Source: Lindgomyces ingoldianus (lineage: Eukaryota; Ascomycota; Dothideomycetes; Pleosporales; Lindgomycetaceae). From it: a stretch of DNA of 64,000 bases. Below, in pieces: positions 1 to 12,746 of the stretch (its first letter is position 1; the number at the start of each line of letters is the position of its first letter). The DNA is taken from contig NW_022985205.1 of assembly GCF_010093535.1 (NCBI RefSeq), positions 162,161 to 226,160 on the forward strand, in the 5' to 3' direction. Below the pieces are notes generated by a model that was not told the origin of the DNA, searched no databases, and saw nothing but the letters and a program-made list of their open reading frames with translations. Both the position numbers and the translations under genes were made by a program.

Positions 1-1186
1 TAACAGCTAGACTAAGAATATAAATGCTATAATAAAATAAGTTTTATAAGTGTACATAAACTACTAGTAAAATAACTAAGTAAAATAGTTAGCTATAGCA
101 TAGTTTAAAGCTAATAACATAACATTTAAATTAATATAAGTATCTTTATTCTTAGTAAACTATAAATACTACTCTTAAATAAAATTTAAACTACTTTTAA
201 ATACCCCCTAACTAACTTATTAATTTATATAAGTAATAAACATAAATAGACTTATTAATAAAATCTAAAATATATCTAAATATGTTTATAAAAAGCTTAC
301 ATAAGCTTAAGCTTTTTAATAAGAGTATATAAACTAATTTTAAACTTCTACCCCTGCGTATATAGCTAGCAAGAAGGTCTAGCTAGACACTAGAAATATC
401 TAAATAAACTAATAATTAAAGAATCTTAATTAGAAGAACTTTAGCCCTTTTATAGTAGCTTATATAGTCTTATTACACACTTACTAATTAATCCTACCTA
501 ACAGCATAAAGATACACCCTGTGTTCTACATATTATTGCTGCGCTAAGCAGCCTCTAAATCTAACTATCTACCTAAATAGCTAAACCTGCTACCTAAACC
601 TATTATTATAAATAATAAACTAAAATATGTTATAGAAGATGTTAAATAGATCTAGTTTAATAAAAAAAATGTATCTATAAATACTTTATAAAATAAACTA
701 GATATAATAAACTATTATAAGAACTTACAGAAGCCTTATAAAAGAACTCTATAGTAACCTAATTCTACGCCTAATACCTATTTAAACTAAACCTATACCT
801 TAATAAAGACAACCTAATGCTAGAACTACTAATATAAAAGATTCTCTTTTTAATAAAAGGGGGGGTACTGTTACAGTATCCTCCCTAGATCCTAGACATA
901 ACTATATTAGACATGTACTAGAGTATTATTAGTGCACGTCTAATATAAATATAACATAACATAGATATAAACTTAAGCATAAACTACTTTAACACTAACT
1001 AAACCTAAAACAGGCTTAATTTATACCTAAAGCGCTTAGACTTTTAAGCTAAGTATTTAATTACTAATTTTCTTCTAAACCTTTCTATTCCTTACACAAC
1101 GTCTTGTACCTACTATAATACCTCACGTAGTAATTAAACTAGACCTCTGTGAAGCTCTATAACCTTACTCGTGCACAATCGTGACA
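1..1186 (+). mobile_element. Ty3/gypsy LTR retrotransposon, 3' end (copy A), decayed
   Basis: This is the 3' part of an LTR retroelement whose 5' part lies left of the window. Bases 1-868 are an AT-rich internal sequence full of stops. A purine-rich tract with a run of G (about 855-866) directly precedes an LTR that starts TGTTACA at 869 and ends GTGACA at 1186, as expected of a polypurine tract next to a 3' LTR. The whole stretch is a near-exact reverse complement of 1226-2410, so copy A belongs to the same family as the minus-strand element there. No intact reading frame survives. Ty3/gypsy assignment is by identity with copy B. Confidence 0.85.
869..1186 (+). repeat. 318-bp LTR of gypsy copy A
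   Basis: It has the same length (318 bp) as both LTRs of copy B and begins TGTTAC and ends GTGACA. Differences from the other copies are mostly C/T and G/A transitions. Confidence 0.85.
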
Positions 1187-1225
1187 TATACAAGGGCTAT
1201 AGGTGTAATAGTATTCCTAGGTTAT
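1187..1225 (-). repeat. LTR-A fragment between the two gypsy copies
   Basis: These 39 bp are what is left of an older LTR (family LTR-A) into which both gypsy copies jumped. They match, in reverse complement, the middle of the complete LTR-A copy at 2813-3101, and the match resumes at 15422 on the far side of copy B. The last five bases, GTTAT (1221-1225), are the left target-site duplication of copy B. Confidence 0.8.
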
Positions 1226-1543
1226 TGTCACGATTGTGCACGAGTAAGGTTATAGAGCTTCACAGAGGTCTAGTTTAATTACTATGTAAGGTATTATAGT
1301 AGGTATAAGACGTTGTGTAAGAAACAGAAAGGTTTAAAAAGAAATTAGTAATTAAATACTTAGCTTAAAAGTTTAAGCGCTTTAAGTATAAATTAAGCCT
1401 ATTTTAAGTTTAGTTAGTATTAAAGCAGTTTATACTTAAGTTTATATCTATGTTATATTATATTTATGTTAAACGTGCACTAATAATACTCTAGTACATG
1501 TCTAATATAGTTATGTCTAAGATCTAAAAAGGATACTGTAACA
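1226..1543 (-). repeat. 3' LTR of gypsy copy B
   Basis: 318 bp, ending at the G-rich tract (1544-1556 on the plus strand) that is its polypurine tract. It looks more AT-shifted than the 5' LTR of the same element. Confidence 0.85.
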
Positions 1544-2812
1544 GTACCCCCCTTTTATTAAAAAGAGAATTCTTTACATTAGTAGTTCTAGCATTAAGTT
1601 GTTTTTATTAGAGTATAAGTTTAGTTTAGATAAGTATTAAGCATAGAATTAGGTTACTATAAAGTTTTTTTATAAAGCTTTTATAGGTTTCTATAACAGT
1701 TTATTATATTTAGTCTATTTTATAAAGTATTTATAGATATGTTTTTTTTATTAAACTAAATTTATTTAATGTCTTTTATAATATATTTTAGTTTATTATT
1801 TATAATAATAGGTTTAAGTAGTAGGTTTAGCTATTTAAGTAGATAGTTAGATTTAGAAGCTACTTAGCGCAGCAATAATACATAGAACACAAGGTGTATC
1901 TTTATGCTATTAAGTAGGATTAATTAGTAAGCGTGTAATAAGACTATATAAGCTACTATAAAGGGGCTAAAGTTTTTTTAATTAAGTTTTTTTAATTATT
2001 AGTTTATTTAGATATTTCTAGCGTCTAGCTAGACCTTCTTGCTAGCTGCATACACAGGGGTAGGAGTTTAGAATTAGTTTACATACTCTTATTAAAAAGC
2101 TTAAGCCTATGTAAGCTTTTTATAAACATATTTAGATATATTTTAAATTTTATTAATAAGTCTATTTACATCTATTACTTATATAGATTAATAAGTTAGT
2201 TAGAAGGTATTTAAAAGTAGTTTAAATTTTATTTAAAAGTAGTATTTATAGTTTGCTAAGAATAAAGATACTTATGTTAATTTAGATATTATGTTATTAG
2301 CTTTAAACTATGCTATAGCTAACTATTTTACTTAGTTATCTTACTAGTAGTTTATGTACACTTATAAAACTTATTTTATTATAGTGTTTATATTCTTAGT
2401 CTAGCTATTAGTCTCTAGGTAAAAAGCTATAAATAAATAAAGGATAATTTAAAGCTATTTATAGAGTTTGTTCTAGAAGGCTAAGACAAACTGCGTACCT
2501 CTATTTAATATAATTATGTTAGGCAGGCTATAGTAAACTTATATGTATTAGTAAAATAACTAGGCTATATTAGGGGCAGTTATAGAGGAACATAGTATTA
2601 AGTGTTAATACTTAGTTAAGTAATTAACAACTACTATAATATTTATATACCTTTTAGATAAAAGTAGGTTTATAATAAAGTTAATTAATATGTCTTTTTA
2701 AGCTTATTTAAAGATTAGGAGTAGTTTAAGTAGGCTATTATACCTTTTTTAAAAGGCCTTTAGTTTACAGTAAGTATAGCAACATAATACATATTAGCGT
2801 ACAGTATAGAAC

Positions 2813-3101
2813 TGTAACGGCGCAGGCAAGACAATGGGTCTAAATGCGGTATAAATCCACTTAGAGGCATATAGAAGTGCGTGGGGACTTAGAGACCTAG
2901 GAATACTAATAACACCTATAGGCCTTATACGTAGGATATTAGAAAACTACTAAGCTAGCTACAGGGGCAAGGTGCAACTAAATACATAAGGGAATAGGGG
3001 TAACAGCAGGGGTTAGGGCTAGGTTAAGGTTAGGGCTAATACAAGGGCCTTCTAGAGGTTCTAGGCGACTTAAAATAGAACAATTTATAAGGATTGTTAC
3101 A
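2813..3101 (+). repeat. Solo LTR (family LTR-A), 289 bp, inside gypsy copy B
   Basis: It begins TGTAAC and ends GTTACA and is flanked by a perfect 5-bp duplication AGAAC (2808-2812 and 3102-3106), so it is a solo LTR left by recombination between the two LTRs of an element that had jumped into gypsy copy B. It is much less AT-shifted than its surroundings. Around 3010-3042 it carries two TTAGGG-like words. Partial copies in the other orientation lie at 1187-1225, 15422-15500 and 16241-16292. Confidence 0.88.
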
Positions 3102-3544
3102 AGAACATGCAGGGCTAGTAGTACTCTCTTTATAGTAGGTTAAGAGTCTTTTCTCTGCCTAGGTGTTCTCTAATAGGCAAGTTATGTATAATTTAGAGTA
3201 GTTTAATTCTTAGTTTATTAAAATTAGGGATTATAAGTTAGTTATAGTAATATAGCTTACTATTTTAGTTTTTATAGTTAGCTAGTATTACCTTTTTTAA
3301 CTAACTAGCGCTGTTTTAAAGCAGGTCTAAAGTTTCTTAAATAAATTTATTATTTAAATACTTATTAGTAATAATTTAATTAATTAATTATTTTATTTTA
3401 TTTAAGTTAAAGTCTAAAAATAGCTTAAGTTAAAGTAGAGTTTAGTGTTAAGCCTTTTACACTTTTTTCTAAGCAAGAATGTCTTAGGATTACTTTATAA
3501 AAGCATCTAGTTTCTCTTTATTTTAACTAAGATAATAAGTAATC

Positions 3545-3824
3545 TGTCCGTACGCAGCAGCAGCGTCGCGGCCTGGATACAAGCGATCGCGCACGAGCAG
3601 GATCACGTATCTATGTCACATGATGCTCGTGCGCGAACCTCTGTGCGCGAACATCTAGATATCCCCCTTTTCCTCTGTACAGAGAAAAGACAAGAGCAAT
3701 AGAACTAGAAACATGTTGCCCTTACCTTACCTACCTTGTACGCTGTGCACACTGTACACCACTCTTACTCTTGCTACTTAAGTGCTTATACTATAAGCAG
3801 CTAGCTGTTAGAGCTTATTTAACA
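3545..3824 (+). repeat. 5' LTR of the copia element
   Basis: 280 bp with a strikingly GC-rich first half (about 3545-3655) rich in CpG, in contrast to the AT-rich internal region. Confidence 0.9.
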
Positions 3825-3873
3825 CTAATTAGTAGTTAATTTAATTAACTGCAAATTAGCAAGAGTAATAATA

Positions 3874-4223
3874 GAGTACCTACACTCTGCAAGGTACTTT
3901 ATTTTATTACCTATTTCTTAGGAAAAGTAACAGCAGAGTACCTACGCCTTACAAGGTACTTTGTTTAGTTACCTATCCCTTAGGATAGCAGATTAATCCT
4001 TTACATTGTACAGCAAGCTCTACTACTGTACAAAGTAAAGAGAAGATAGTGTAAGACGCACACTAAAGCTACTAAAGCTGCATAACCTAGCAGCTAGACA
4101 ATAGCACATTAATCCTTTACATCACACAGCAAGCTCTGCTACTGTACAAAGTAAAGAGGAGATAGTGTAAGGCGCACACTAAAGCTATTAAAGCTGCACA
4201 ACCTAGCAGCTAGACAACAGCAG
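3874..4223 (+). repeat. Tandem duplications in the copia leader
   Basis: Two repeat pairs follow the 5' LTR. One unit of about 50 bp starts at 3874 and again at 3936 (62-bp period). A 116-bp unit occupies 3992-4107 and again 4108-4223 with few differences. This is the untranslated leader/gag-upstream part of the element. Confidence 0.75.
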
Positions 4224-7200
4224 TACCTGCGTGATCTACTAGAAAAGCAATTAACTATACTATTACAATAAAATTCTATTAGCAACTAACAACTCTGCGT
4301 GATAATAAGAAGAATAAGGAACAATTTCTATTGTATAAATAACTTGCAAAGGACACAGGGATATTAGAGGCAACACTACAGAATAAGACTAGCCTAGAGT
4401 ACTAGAATAACAAGATTAACATATTAGAGGCTTTAACAAGCCTATAGACTTAATTATATGCAGGTTGCATAATTACTAATCTACGCATAACAACTTAGAA
4501 GAGTGCTACTCTTCTAAGTGCGTACATAAAGGATTTTAAAGGATAGACACTATAAGACTTCTTAGCACTTAGCTATGTGTTTAAAAGGGAGCTTATACAA
4601 GTGCTAGAGGACAAGGGAATTACACTACAGCTAGGCACTAAAGGTACCTAAGCCTAGAAGCTGTACAATATAGCATAAGAGAAGGTAATTGCACTAAAAA
4701 GGCTTTATACACAACCCCTATTACTATATAAGGCTCTGCACAGAAGCAGACTAAACACAATGCTGCTATTAACACTAAACGTACTAGCATCACCTGCTCC
4801 TACACCTTAGCCAGCACTACACTAATCACTGTACAAACAATACATGCCACCCTACCTAACGCCTGCTCCACACCCTCAATTGTACACACCACTGCCTGCA
4901 GTAGTGTATGCACTACTGATACCACCTGCACAATCTATACCACATTACAGCCTGTATAAACTTCCACCCTAAAGGGAAACTGCTAAAGAAAAACTCCTAG
5001 TAGATAAGATTATATAATTCTAAAAAGCATAAAAAAAAAATAATAACTATATAAGTTAACTATATAACATTTTTATAGACAAAATAAGAATCTTTATTAA
5101 TCTATGTTAATAGCTAGATATTTAGGAAACTTAGTACGCAGACATCTTTTTAGATATCCTAGAAGGTTAGGCGAATATATACTATATGTACAACATAGGC
5201 CCTAGACATAACTAGAAGCATTTGTACAACACCTTAAGTAGTTACTTTAACACTAATGTAAACTATAGCTAGTACTAGACAGACTAGATAATAATAACTT
5301 TTACATAATACTAACAAGAGAACTTTAACAAGAGTTTACATAAAGTTTTTAAAATAATAATTAATAAGCTTACACTTATATAAAGGGCACTAAGAATAAA
5401 ATTTTAAAAGAATGTTCTACTACACACTGCTGTTATATAAGCCTGTTAAGGATAACTAAAACTAGAACATGCTATGTTTACTATTAAGCTTTTATGCAAA
5501 GCTTTATTTAGTAACTTATAAGCATTACTCTAAGTTACTATAGACTAAAGAGTAAACTAATACCTCTAAAAACTGCCTAATGTATACTACATAAACTACT
5601 AATATAACTCTGCATAATAAAAGTCTGCATAACAAGAAGGAAGCTTCCCTCTGCGTAGAAAAGGACAACATAGAAGACCTCTATCTAGGTTTAGGCTATA
5701 ATCTAGAGACAACTATACATAGATAAAGAAGTGCTTTGTCTGCTATAAAAAAGAATATTAGTTATTAAACTACCTTTATAATAACTATACATAAGCAAAG
5801 AACTAGTACATTGCCTTATATAAAGATTTTTATAATAAGACTTTATTATATAAAGCTATTACCTTATACATCTAAGACTTTAAAGGTTACCCTAAGAAAG
5901 AAAATAATTTGTATAATATAAAAAAAATAGAATAGAAAAGTAAGGATGCTAAAAAAGCTATTAACTACTTTACCTCTACTACCTATCTACACTATGTAAT
6001 AGAAGAGGACATCTACAGCATTAAACCTAAGAAATATGCTAAGCAGTTTATCCTTAATAACTAATACTATATAGTATACTAAAGTAAACTATAGAACATA
6101 GGCGCAGTAAAAATCTCTACTGTTAGCAAGTCTTAACTTAAGGCGTATGTATAAGAGAACTTATGTATAGAAATTAATTAAATACCTAGCTAAACAGATA
6201 TTAGCTTTAAAGGCTAGACACTAAAGAGATTAATTAGTACTATATAAATCTAGAACTTAATTAGTCTAGTTACATACTACATTTTAGAGACTTTAACACT
6301 ATTTTTACTATTACTAGCAGATGCTAACTAACTTAAGGTATACTTTAATAATGTTTTAAATATTATTATACATAAAGACAAAACTATAGTACTTGTTATA
6401 TAAAAATAAAGACACTTTTTTTTTAATGTTAGTAAAGAAGAATTTATGTCTTTCTTTACTAAATTAAAACTCTACTGCCTCTACTACTAATTTAGACACC
6501 CCTGCACAGAGAGACTCTAGAAGATGCTAACTAGCGCTAGCTATAACATTAATGCTGCAGTGCTAGAAAAGATTAAGAAGTTCTGCTACCTCTACTAACT
6601 ATATAACTAGGCCCTATAAAGATTTAAGTTTATAATTAAAGATAACACTTACTTTAACTATAAAGTTATTATTAACATTATATAAATTAATAATAAGGAT
6701 GTCTTATATGTTATTAATGCAGACACATTATTTTAGGCTGCTACATTCCTAAAATCTATGTCTACACAAGATACCTAGGATGCACTGTGCAAATGCTAGA
6801 TTAACACCTATTAAAGACCCCTAGACTATATTATGTATAACTCTAGTATAAACTTTGCTTTAGAGAATTTTTAAGCTTATGTAAAGATTGTAGGAGCTAC
6901 ATGTAGGCAGATGCCTGTAGAAGCACATTAGGCAGTTAGAAAGGTTAAGCGTGCGCACGCACCTCTCTAACAAGTGTTTAACATCCTAAAGACTAAGCTA
7001 GGTAACTGTACAGATAATAAGGCTATCCTGCAGATAGCAGTTAAGGCTCTAAATAACACAGCTAGCCTACATAGTCTAGTACCCACGCTGCTAGTCTTTA
7101 GGGCATACCTAAAAATTAACCTAGACTCTTTACTATTGCTAGACATTATTATATAAGCAAGTGCTATATAAAAGGTAATAAAGATACTTTAAAAAAACTA

Positions 7201-9654
7201 TGTAAAAGTAAACATTAATTATGTAATTAACACTTATAATAGCTCTATAATGCATAAAGTTCTTAACTTCCCCCTTAGCTTAGAGATTATAGCATAAAGA
7301 GAGAAGAAAGGCTAGACTAGCCTATATAAAATTAAGAGCATTAAAGGGAGAGACATTATTATTAAGAGAAAAAATAGCCTACTAAAGCTCTAATATACAT
7401 AGGTTAAACTATACTATAAAGAAAAAAAAAAAGACAACCTACTTATAACAGATAACCTAGATAAACTAATCCCTATATAAAGGGATCCCTTAAAGAAGAG
7501 GAAGAAAGGACAGCTTTATAAGAATATTGCAGAGGCAGAACTAGAGCCTACTATAGACTAAGCCCCTTAGGATAGTAATGCTGCACTAGTGCAAAGGGAA
7601 GATATAGATACTAGGAGAAGTAAAAGGTAAAGGAAACCTGCATAAAGTCTAGACTAGGTATTCCTAACCTAAAAGGAGAAGGATAATTAGGCCTTGTCTA
7701 TTAAGCTCTGTACAGACAGTGTAATTACTACACCTAGAGAACTATTTAAAGAATTAGACTATATAGAGATAGACACTCTAATTACTAACAGCACTTTTAA
7801 GGTTATAGTATATAACTTAATAAGGCATAAAGGTTAGATTTTTAACCTTTGCTTTATATAAAAAGTAAAAGGTAAAATAACCTAACTGTATAAAAAATCT
7901 TGCCTAGTGTTTACTAGCTACTTAGACAAAGAGAAGGGAGAAATCCTTACCTAGTTACTAACTATCTAGAGGATAAGCTAGAGACTACTTCTAGCTATAG
8001 AAGCAAGCCTAAGAGCTACGTACAGAATGCATTTTAAACTGTGTAATATTACATAAGTATACATCTAATTAATAGATAAGCTTATGCGCACGCTGTACAT
8101 AAAGCTACTAAAGAAGATGCGCTAGAGCTTTCTACTAAATATAATACTCTAGGTTGTACAACTCTTGTATAGAGCTGCTAAATTAGGACTATATTAGTTT
8201 AAGACATATTATAACTACTATAAAAAAAAGCTGTGTATGCACATCTTTTTATATAACTCTTACTTCTTAATTACTAATAAAGGAGAGCACACTTTTAGTA
8301 TTACTAGCTTATAGACAGATAATACTTTAAGCATTATAATAAAAAATTTTGCGCAAAAAGAAAAAAAAAAACTGTAGAAGGCAAAGTTTTATATAAAGGG
8401 TAAGACTATTCTAGTAGAGAAGTAGCTTATTAAGTTTAATAGCAGAAGGATTAAGCTTACGCATAACATAGTAGTTTTTACTTAAAAGGGATAAGTAAGC
8501 TACTTTTATATAATTAACCTAAAGGACAAAAATGCTGCACAATAATATGTTAAGTAATGTGCAAAAGGAGTATATATTACATCTATGTGTTAACTAGAGG
8601 CAGCATTTAACCTCTTTATTGCTGCATAAACTATAGACCCTTTGCATAATAACATTAACACACTTAACACATAAATCTAATAGTAGATAGACAATAGTAA
8701 GCGTAGTCTTACTTTCCTACTATTATAGCTTAATTATGCAAAGCTATTTATCTTTATAGATAAATTATTTGCTAATAATAAAAACTTTAGCTTATAGCTA
8801 GAATTCTTAATTATATTAGGCAATAAAAACTATATAAAGTAAAGTAACTGCTTTAAAATACTAGGCAACATTATACACTAGAATTCTACTAAGTGTAAAA
8901 GAGTAACTAGAAGTGTTCTTACTAGTAAACTATATAGAATAGTTAAAAAGTTTAATAATATAATTACTCTTAGTACAACTTTATAGTAAATTATATAAAC
9001 ACTTAAACTACTACTAATTCTAGTAGTAATCTGCATAAATTTAAGGTTTCTGTATAATTACCTTATTAAGCTAGGCACTACTAGTAAAAAGTAACTTATA
9101 ATTAACATTATATTACTCTGCAAATTATATAAAAAGAAGGAAATTACTAAGATTAGGTAAATTAATAGTAAAAACAACCTAGTAGATGCATGTACAAAGA
9201 AAACACTAAACTAGGCTTTTTAATTATTAGTCCTAACTAACTGCTTCTCTGTCTAGATAGAAGCATCTGTAGACTAGCTAGATCTTATGCGCAAAGATGC
9301 CTTAGACTAACTAGACTAATAACGCCTTTATATAAGGCTTATTTCTCTTTATTTTGTTTTTTTTGTATTGTACACACTTATCTTTCTTATTATAAGGATC
9401 TGTCACTGCTAGCACTGTACAAAAAAAGAAAAAAGCTAGGGGATTATACAGTAAGGCTTAGAAAGTAAAGGATAAAGAAAAGAAGAGCTATTTACATAGC
9501 GCAACTAGCCTACTCTAACGCACAGCATTACTAAGGCAAGTCCTAACAAATAAGGGTAGAGTAAAGGCAGAACATAATTAGATAGACCTACACAAATAGA
9601 AAGAAGGTAACGCGTACAGAAGGCAACTCTTTAGACAAAAAGAAAAGTTGCTAG

Positions 9655-9934
9655 TGTCTGTACGCAGCAGCAGCGTCGCGGCCTGGATACAAGCGATCGC
9701 GCACGAGCAGGATCACGTATCTATGTCACATAATGCTTGTGCGCGAACCTCTGTGCGCAAACATCTAGATATCCCCCTTTTCCTCTGTATAGAGAAAAGA
9801 CAAGAGTAATAGAACTAGAAACATGTTGCCCTCACCTTACCTACCTTGTACGCTGTGCACACTGTACACCACTCTTACTCTTGCTACTTAAGTGCTTATA
9901 CCATAAGCAGCTAGCTGTCGGAGCCCATTCAACA
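9655..9934 (+). repeat. 3' LTR of the copia element
   Basis: 280 bp, preceded by an A-rich purine tract (about 9637-9650). An apparent ORF at 9737-9937 is just the LTR and is not a gene. Confidence 0.9.
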
Positions 9935-12746
9935 TAATCTTAAAATTAAAATAAAATAAGTATTTAAACTAATAGGCTTATTAGTAGCTAAGTTATTTTA
10001 TAGTTGTAAAGTACTATAAGTTCTTATAGTTAAATAAAACCTGTATTAGATGCGCTGCACTTTTTAGTTTAGGTTACTATTATTTAAAGTAGTATACTAT
10101 AGTAAGTAATTCTTTATTATAGATCTTATAATTACTTTTTATAAAGCTTATTCTTTTTAAGAAGTATGTAATAGGCCTAATAGTTCTATCTAGCTTAGTC
10201 TAAAAAAGAACTTCTGCTACTACATAGTCTAAGACATTAGCTTTTATAAGTATTAGTAGTTTAAAGTTAAAGTAGTAGAGTATTAAAGCTTTAGTAAAGG
10301 CTTTTTTTAGCTAGTTAAAGAACTATTAGTAATTTAAGTTAAAGTTAAATTAAATCTTTTTTTTAGTAAGTGTAATTATAAGGCTTACTTACTATAAAAA
10401 GTTGTTAATAAATTATTAGTAAAAGTTAGTAAATTTTATAAAAGCTTAAATATTTTTTATGTCTTTTAGGTATTACTAATCTAGCATAGTCTAAACCTTA
10501 ATAAGGTCTATTTAAATGCTATTTATAAAGATTATATATCCTAAATATGTAACCTTTAATTAGTAAAACTTATATTTATCTATGTTAAGTTGTAGACCTA
10601 CTTCTTTTATAGCCTTTAGCACTAGGTGTACATGCTGTTTATGCTTTAAAAGGCTATTACTATAAATTAGAATATTATTAATATACGCAGTGTAGAACAT
10701 GTTTAGGTAGGGTTAGAGCAAGTTATTTATAAAATGTTAAAAAGTACTAGGCGCATTAGCTAAGCTAAAGAGCATTACTAGGTACTTAAATAGTCTATAT
10801 TAGGTTTAAAACACTATTAGCTACTTATTACCCTTTACTATTCTTAGCTTATTAAAGGCAGTAATAATCTTTAACTTTATAAAATACTTTACTTTACTTA
10901 GTTAGCTTAGGGTTTTCTATAAAAAAAGAATTAAGTATTAGTTTTTAATAGTAATAGTGTTTAGTTTTTAGTAGTTAACATAGAATTAAAGCCTACTTCT
11001 AAGTTTTTTTATAAATAGTATAAGTAACACTACTAGTAAAAAGCTAGCTTAAATAAACTTTTTTTTTAGGTTCTTATTAAAGTATTTTTAAAGCACTTTT
11101 AATTTATTTAGTAACATCTTATATAGTAGCCTATAACTAGGTTATTTACTAGGCTTAAAAGTTATCTAGTAATTATATAAATGTTATATTAAAAGCTTAT
11201 TAGACTTATCTTAAAAAAAAACATATAATAAGTTATAGTAGTCTTAAAAAACTATTATTCTTAAGTTAGTGTGTTTTTAGAGAGCTAAAGCTTAGTCTAT
11301 ATTAGAAATTATAACTGTGTAGATTTTATAATCTAGTTATTAAGCTAGAGTTATAAATAAGGTAGGTTCTATGTAGTAGATGTCTGTCTACTGTTTAAGT
11401 TCTAGTTTATGTCTAAATTAGGTAAGTAAAGATTTTTTAAAAACTTTTTTTTTTTAAGTTTAAGTAGTTATTAAATTATTTTATATAGCTTATTTTAGTA
11501 AGTAGCCTAGCTTATTAGCCTTACTTAGGTAGTTTTTTTTTAAGTTATTAAAAAGTAAGTCTAAAAACCTTCTATATTAAGTGCTACTTAAGTGTTGTTT
11601 AGGTGTAAGTGTAAGCATATATTTTAGCATTAAAAAAAGTTAAAGTTTAGAACTTACTTTTAGTAATTAAAGGCAACTTTATGCTAATATAGCTATAGTT
11701 ATTCTAGAATTAGGTTATAATATCCTGTGTTTATTACATAGAGCTTAATCTGCTCTTTATAGTGTTAGTAGGTAATTATAATAGTTATAGTATAAAAAAT
11801 AAAACCTTTTTTAAGTTATTTTTTATTAAATCTAGTTAAGTAAATTATTTAGGTAAGTAGTATTAATTAAAGATTTAGTTTACACGCTAGTTCTTTATTA
11901 ATATAACTTATGCTGTTTACTTCTAAGTTAATAAAAGCTTATATTAAAGCTAATATAGTTTTTTATTATAAATATATAGGAATATTAACTTAGTACTTTT
12001 AGTTATTAGTAGAGGACTTAGCTTATAAGTTAGTAAAGATCTAGTGTTAAATTAGTTTTAAAAGGCAACTTAGCTCTAAAACAAGCCTTTTTACAGGCTT
12101 CTACTACTATAGCTGCAGCTGTGTTAAGAGTAGTAAGAGAGATTAAAGCTTAAATATAAGTTAAAGCTCTTATAAAAATAAGATAAAAATAGTAAAAATT
12201 TTTAATAAGTACTAGCAGCGCTACTTATGTAGACTTAAGAAAGAGAAATAAAGTAGTTTTAAAAGATATAACTATACTTACTACACTTAAAGCATTAACT
12301 TTTTTTTTATAATCTTTACGCTTTTTAGAACTAACTAGAGCATAATTTAAATTAATTTTTATTATATTAAAGTTTTTATTTATAACTGCGCTAGTTTAGA
12401 GGCGTATTAGGGCTTATATAGGGAGGAACCTTATGTTATTATTGTAGGTAGCAATTAAGTTTGCATATGTGTTAAGGTTGTTTAGAAGGGGTTCTTTTAC
12501 TATAGCGCGTTATAGTTTAGTTAAGAGGGAGTTATATAAGGCTATAATTAAACCTATTTTATTTAGGCCTATATTAGATGTAAGTTAGTAGAACTTAGTA
12601 AAGTGTAAAGTAAAGCTTTTTTTTATTATTATAAAGTGTTTAAGTAACTTAGGGCTGTTAACTTTTTATTTAAGTCTTTATAAGTTACTTATAAAAACAC
12701 TATAAATTAATCTAAGTTAATAATATTCTTATTTATTAGTAAGTTA

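Larger units (their letters stand above)
3545..9934 (+). mobile_element. Ty1/copia LTR retrotransposon, 6,390 bp, nested in gypsy copy B, RIP-decayed
   Basis: Two 280-bp LTRs (3545-3824 and 9655-9934; TG...CA) and a perfect 5-bp duplication TAATC (3540-3544 and 9935-9939) define a complete insertion. Reading through stops on the plus strand gives a gag zinc-knuckle start near 5730, an integrase with its C-terminal part at about 6690-7400, reverse transcriptase at about 7850-8620 and RNase H at about 8740-9250. Integrase before reverse transcriptase is the Ty1/copia order. Most TAA/TAG stops sit where CAA, CAG or TGG would be expected. The roughly 13 differences I counted between the LTRs are all transitions. 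The best surviving ORF is only 60 codons (6974-7156, in integrase). Confidence 0.9.

Noticed and set aside
1..2410. A single inverted-repeat DNA transposon
   Set aside because: The arms are LTR retrotransposon 3' ends with polypurine tracts, and copy B has its own target duplication and a matching 5' LTR at 15099-15416.
9737..9937. 66-codon ORF with a hydrophobic tail
   Set aside because: Lies in the copia 3' LTR and the same sequence is not open in the 5' LTR.
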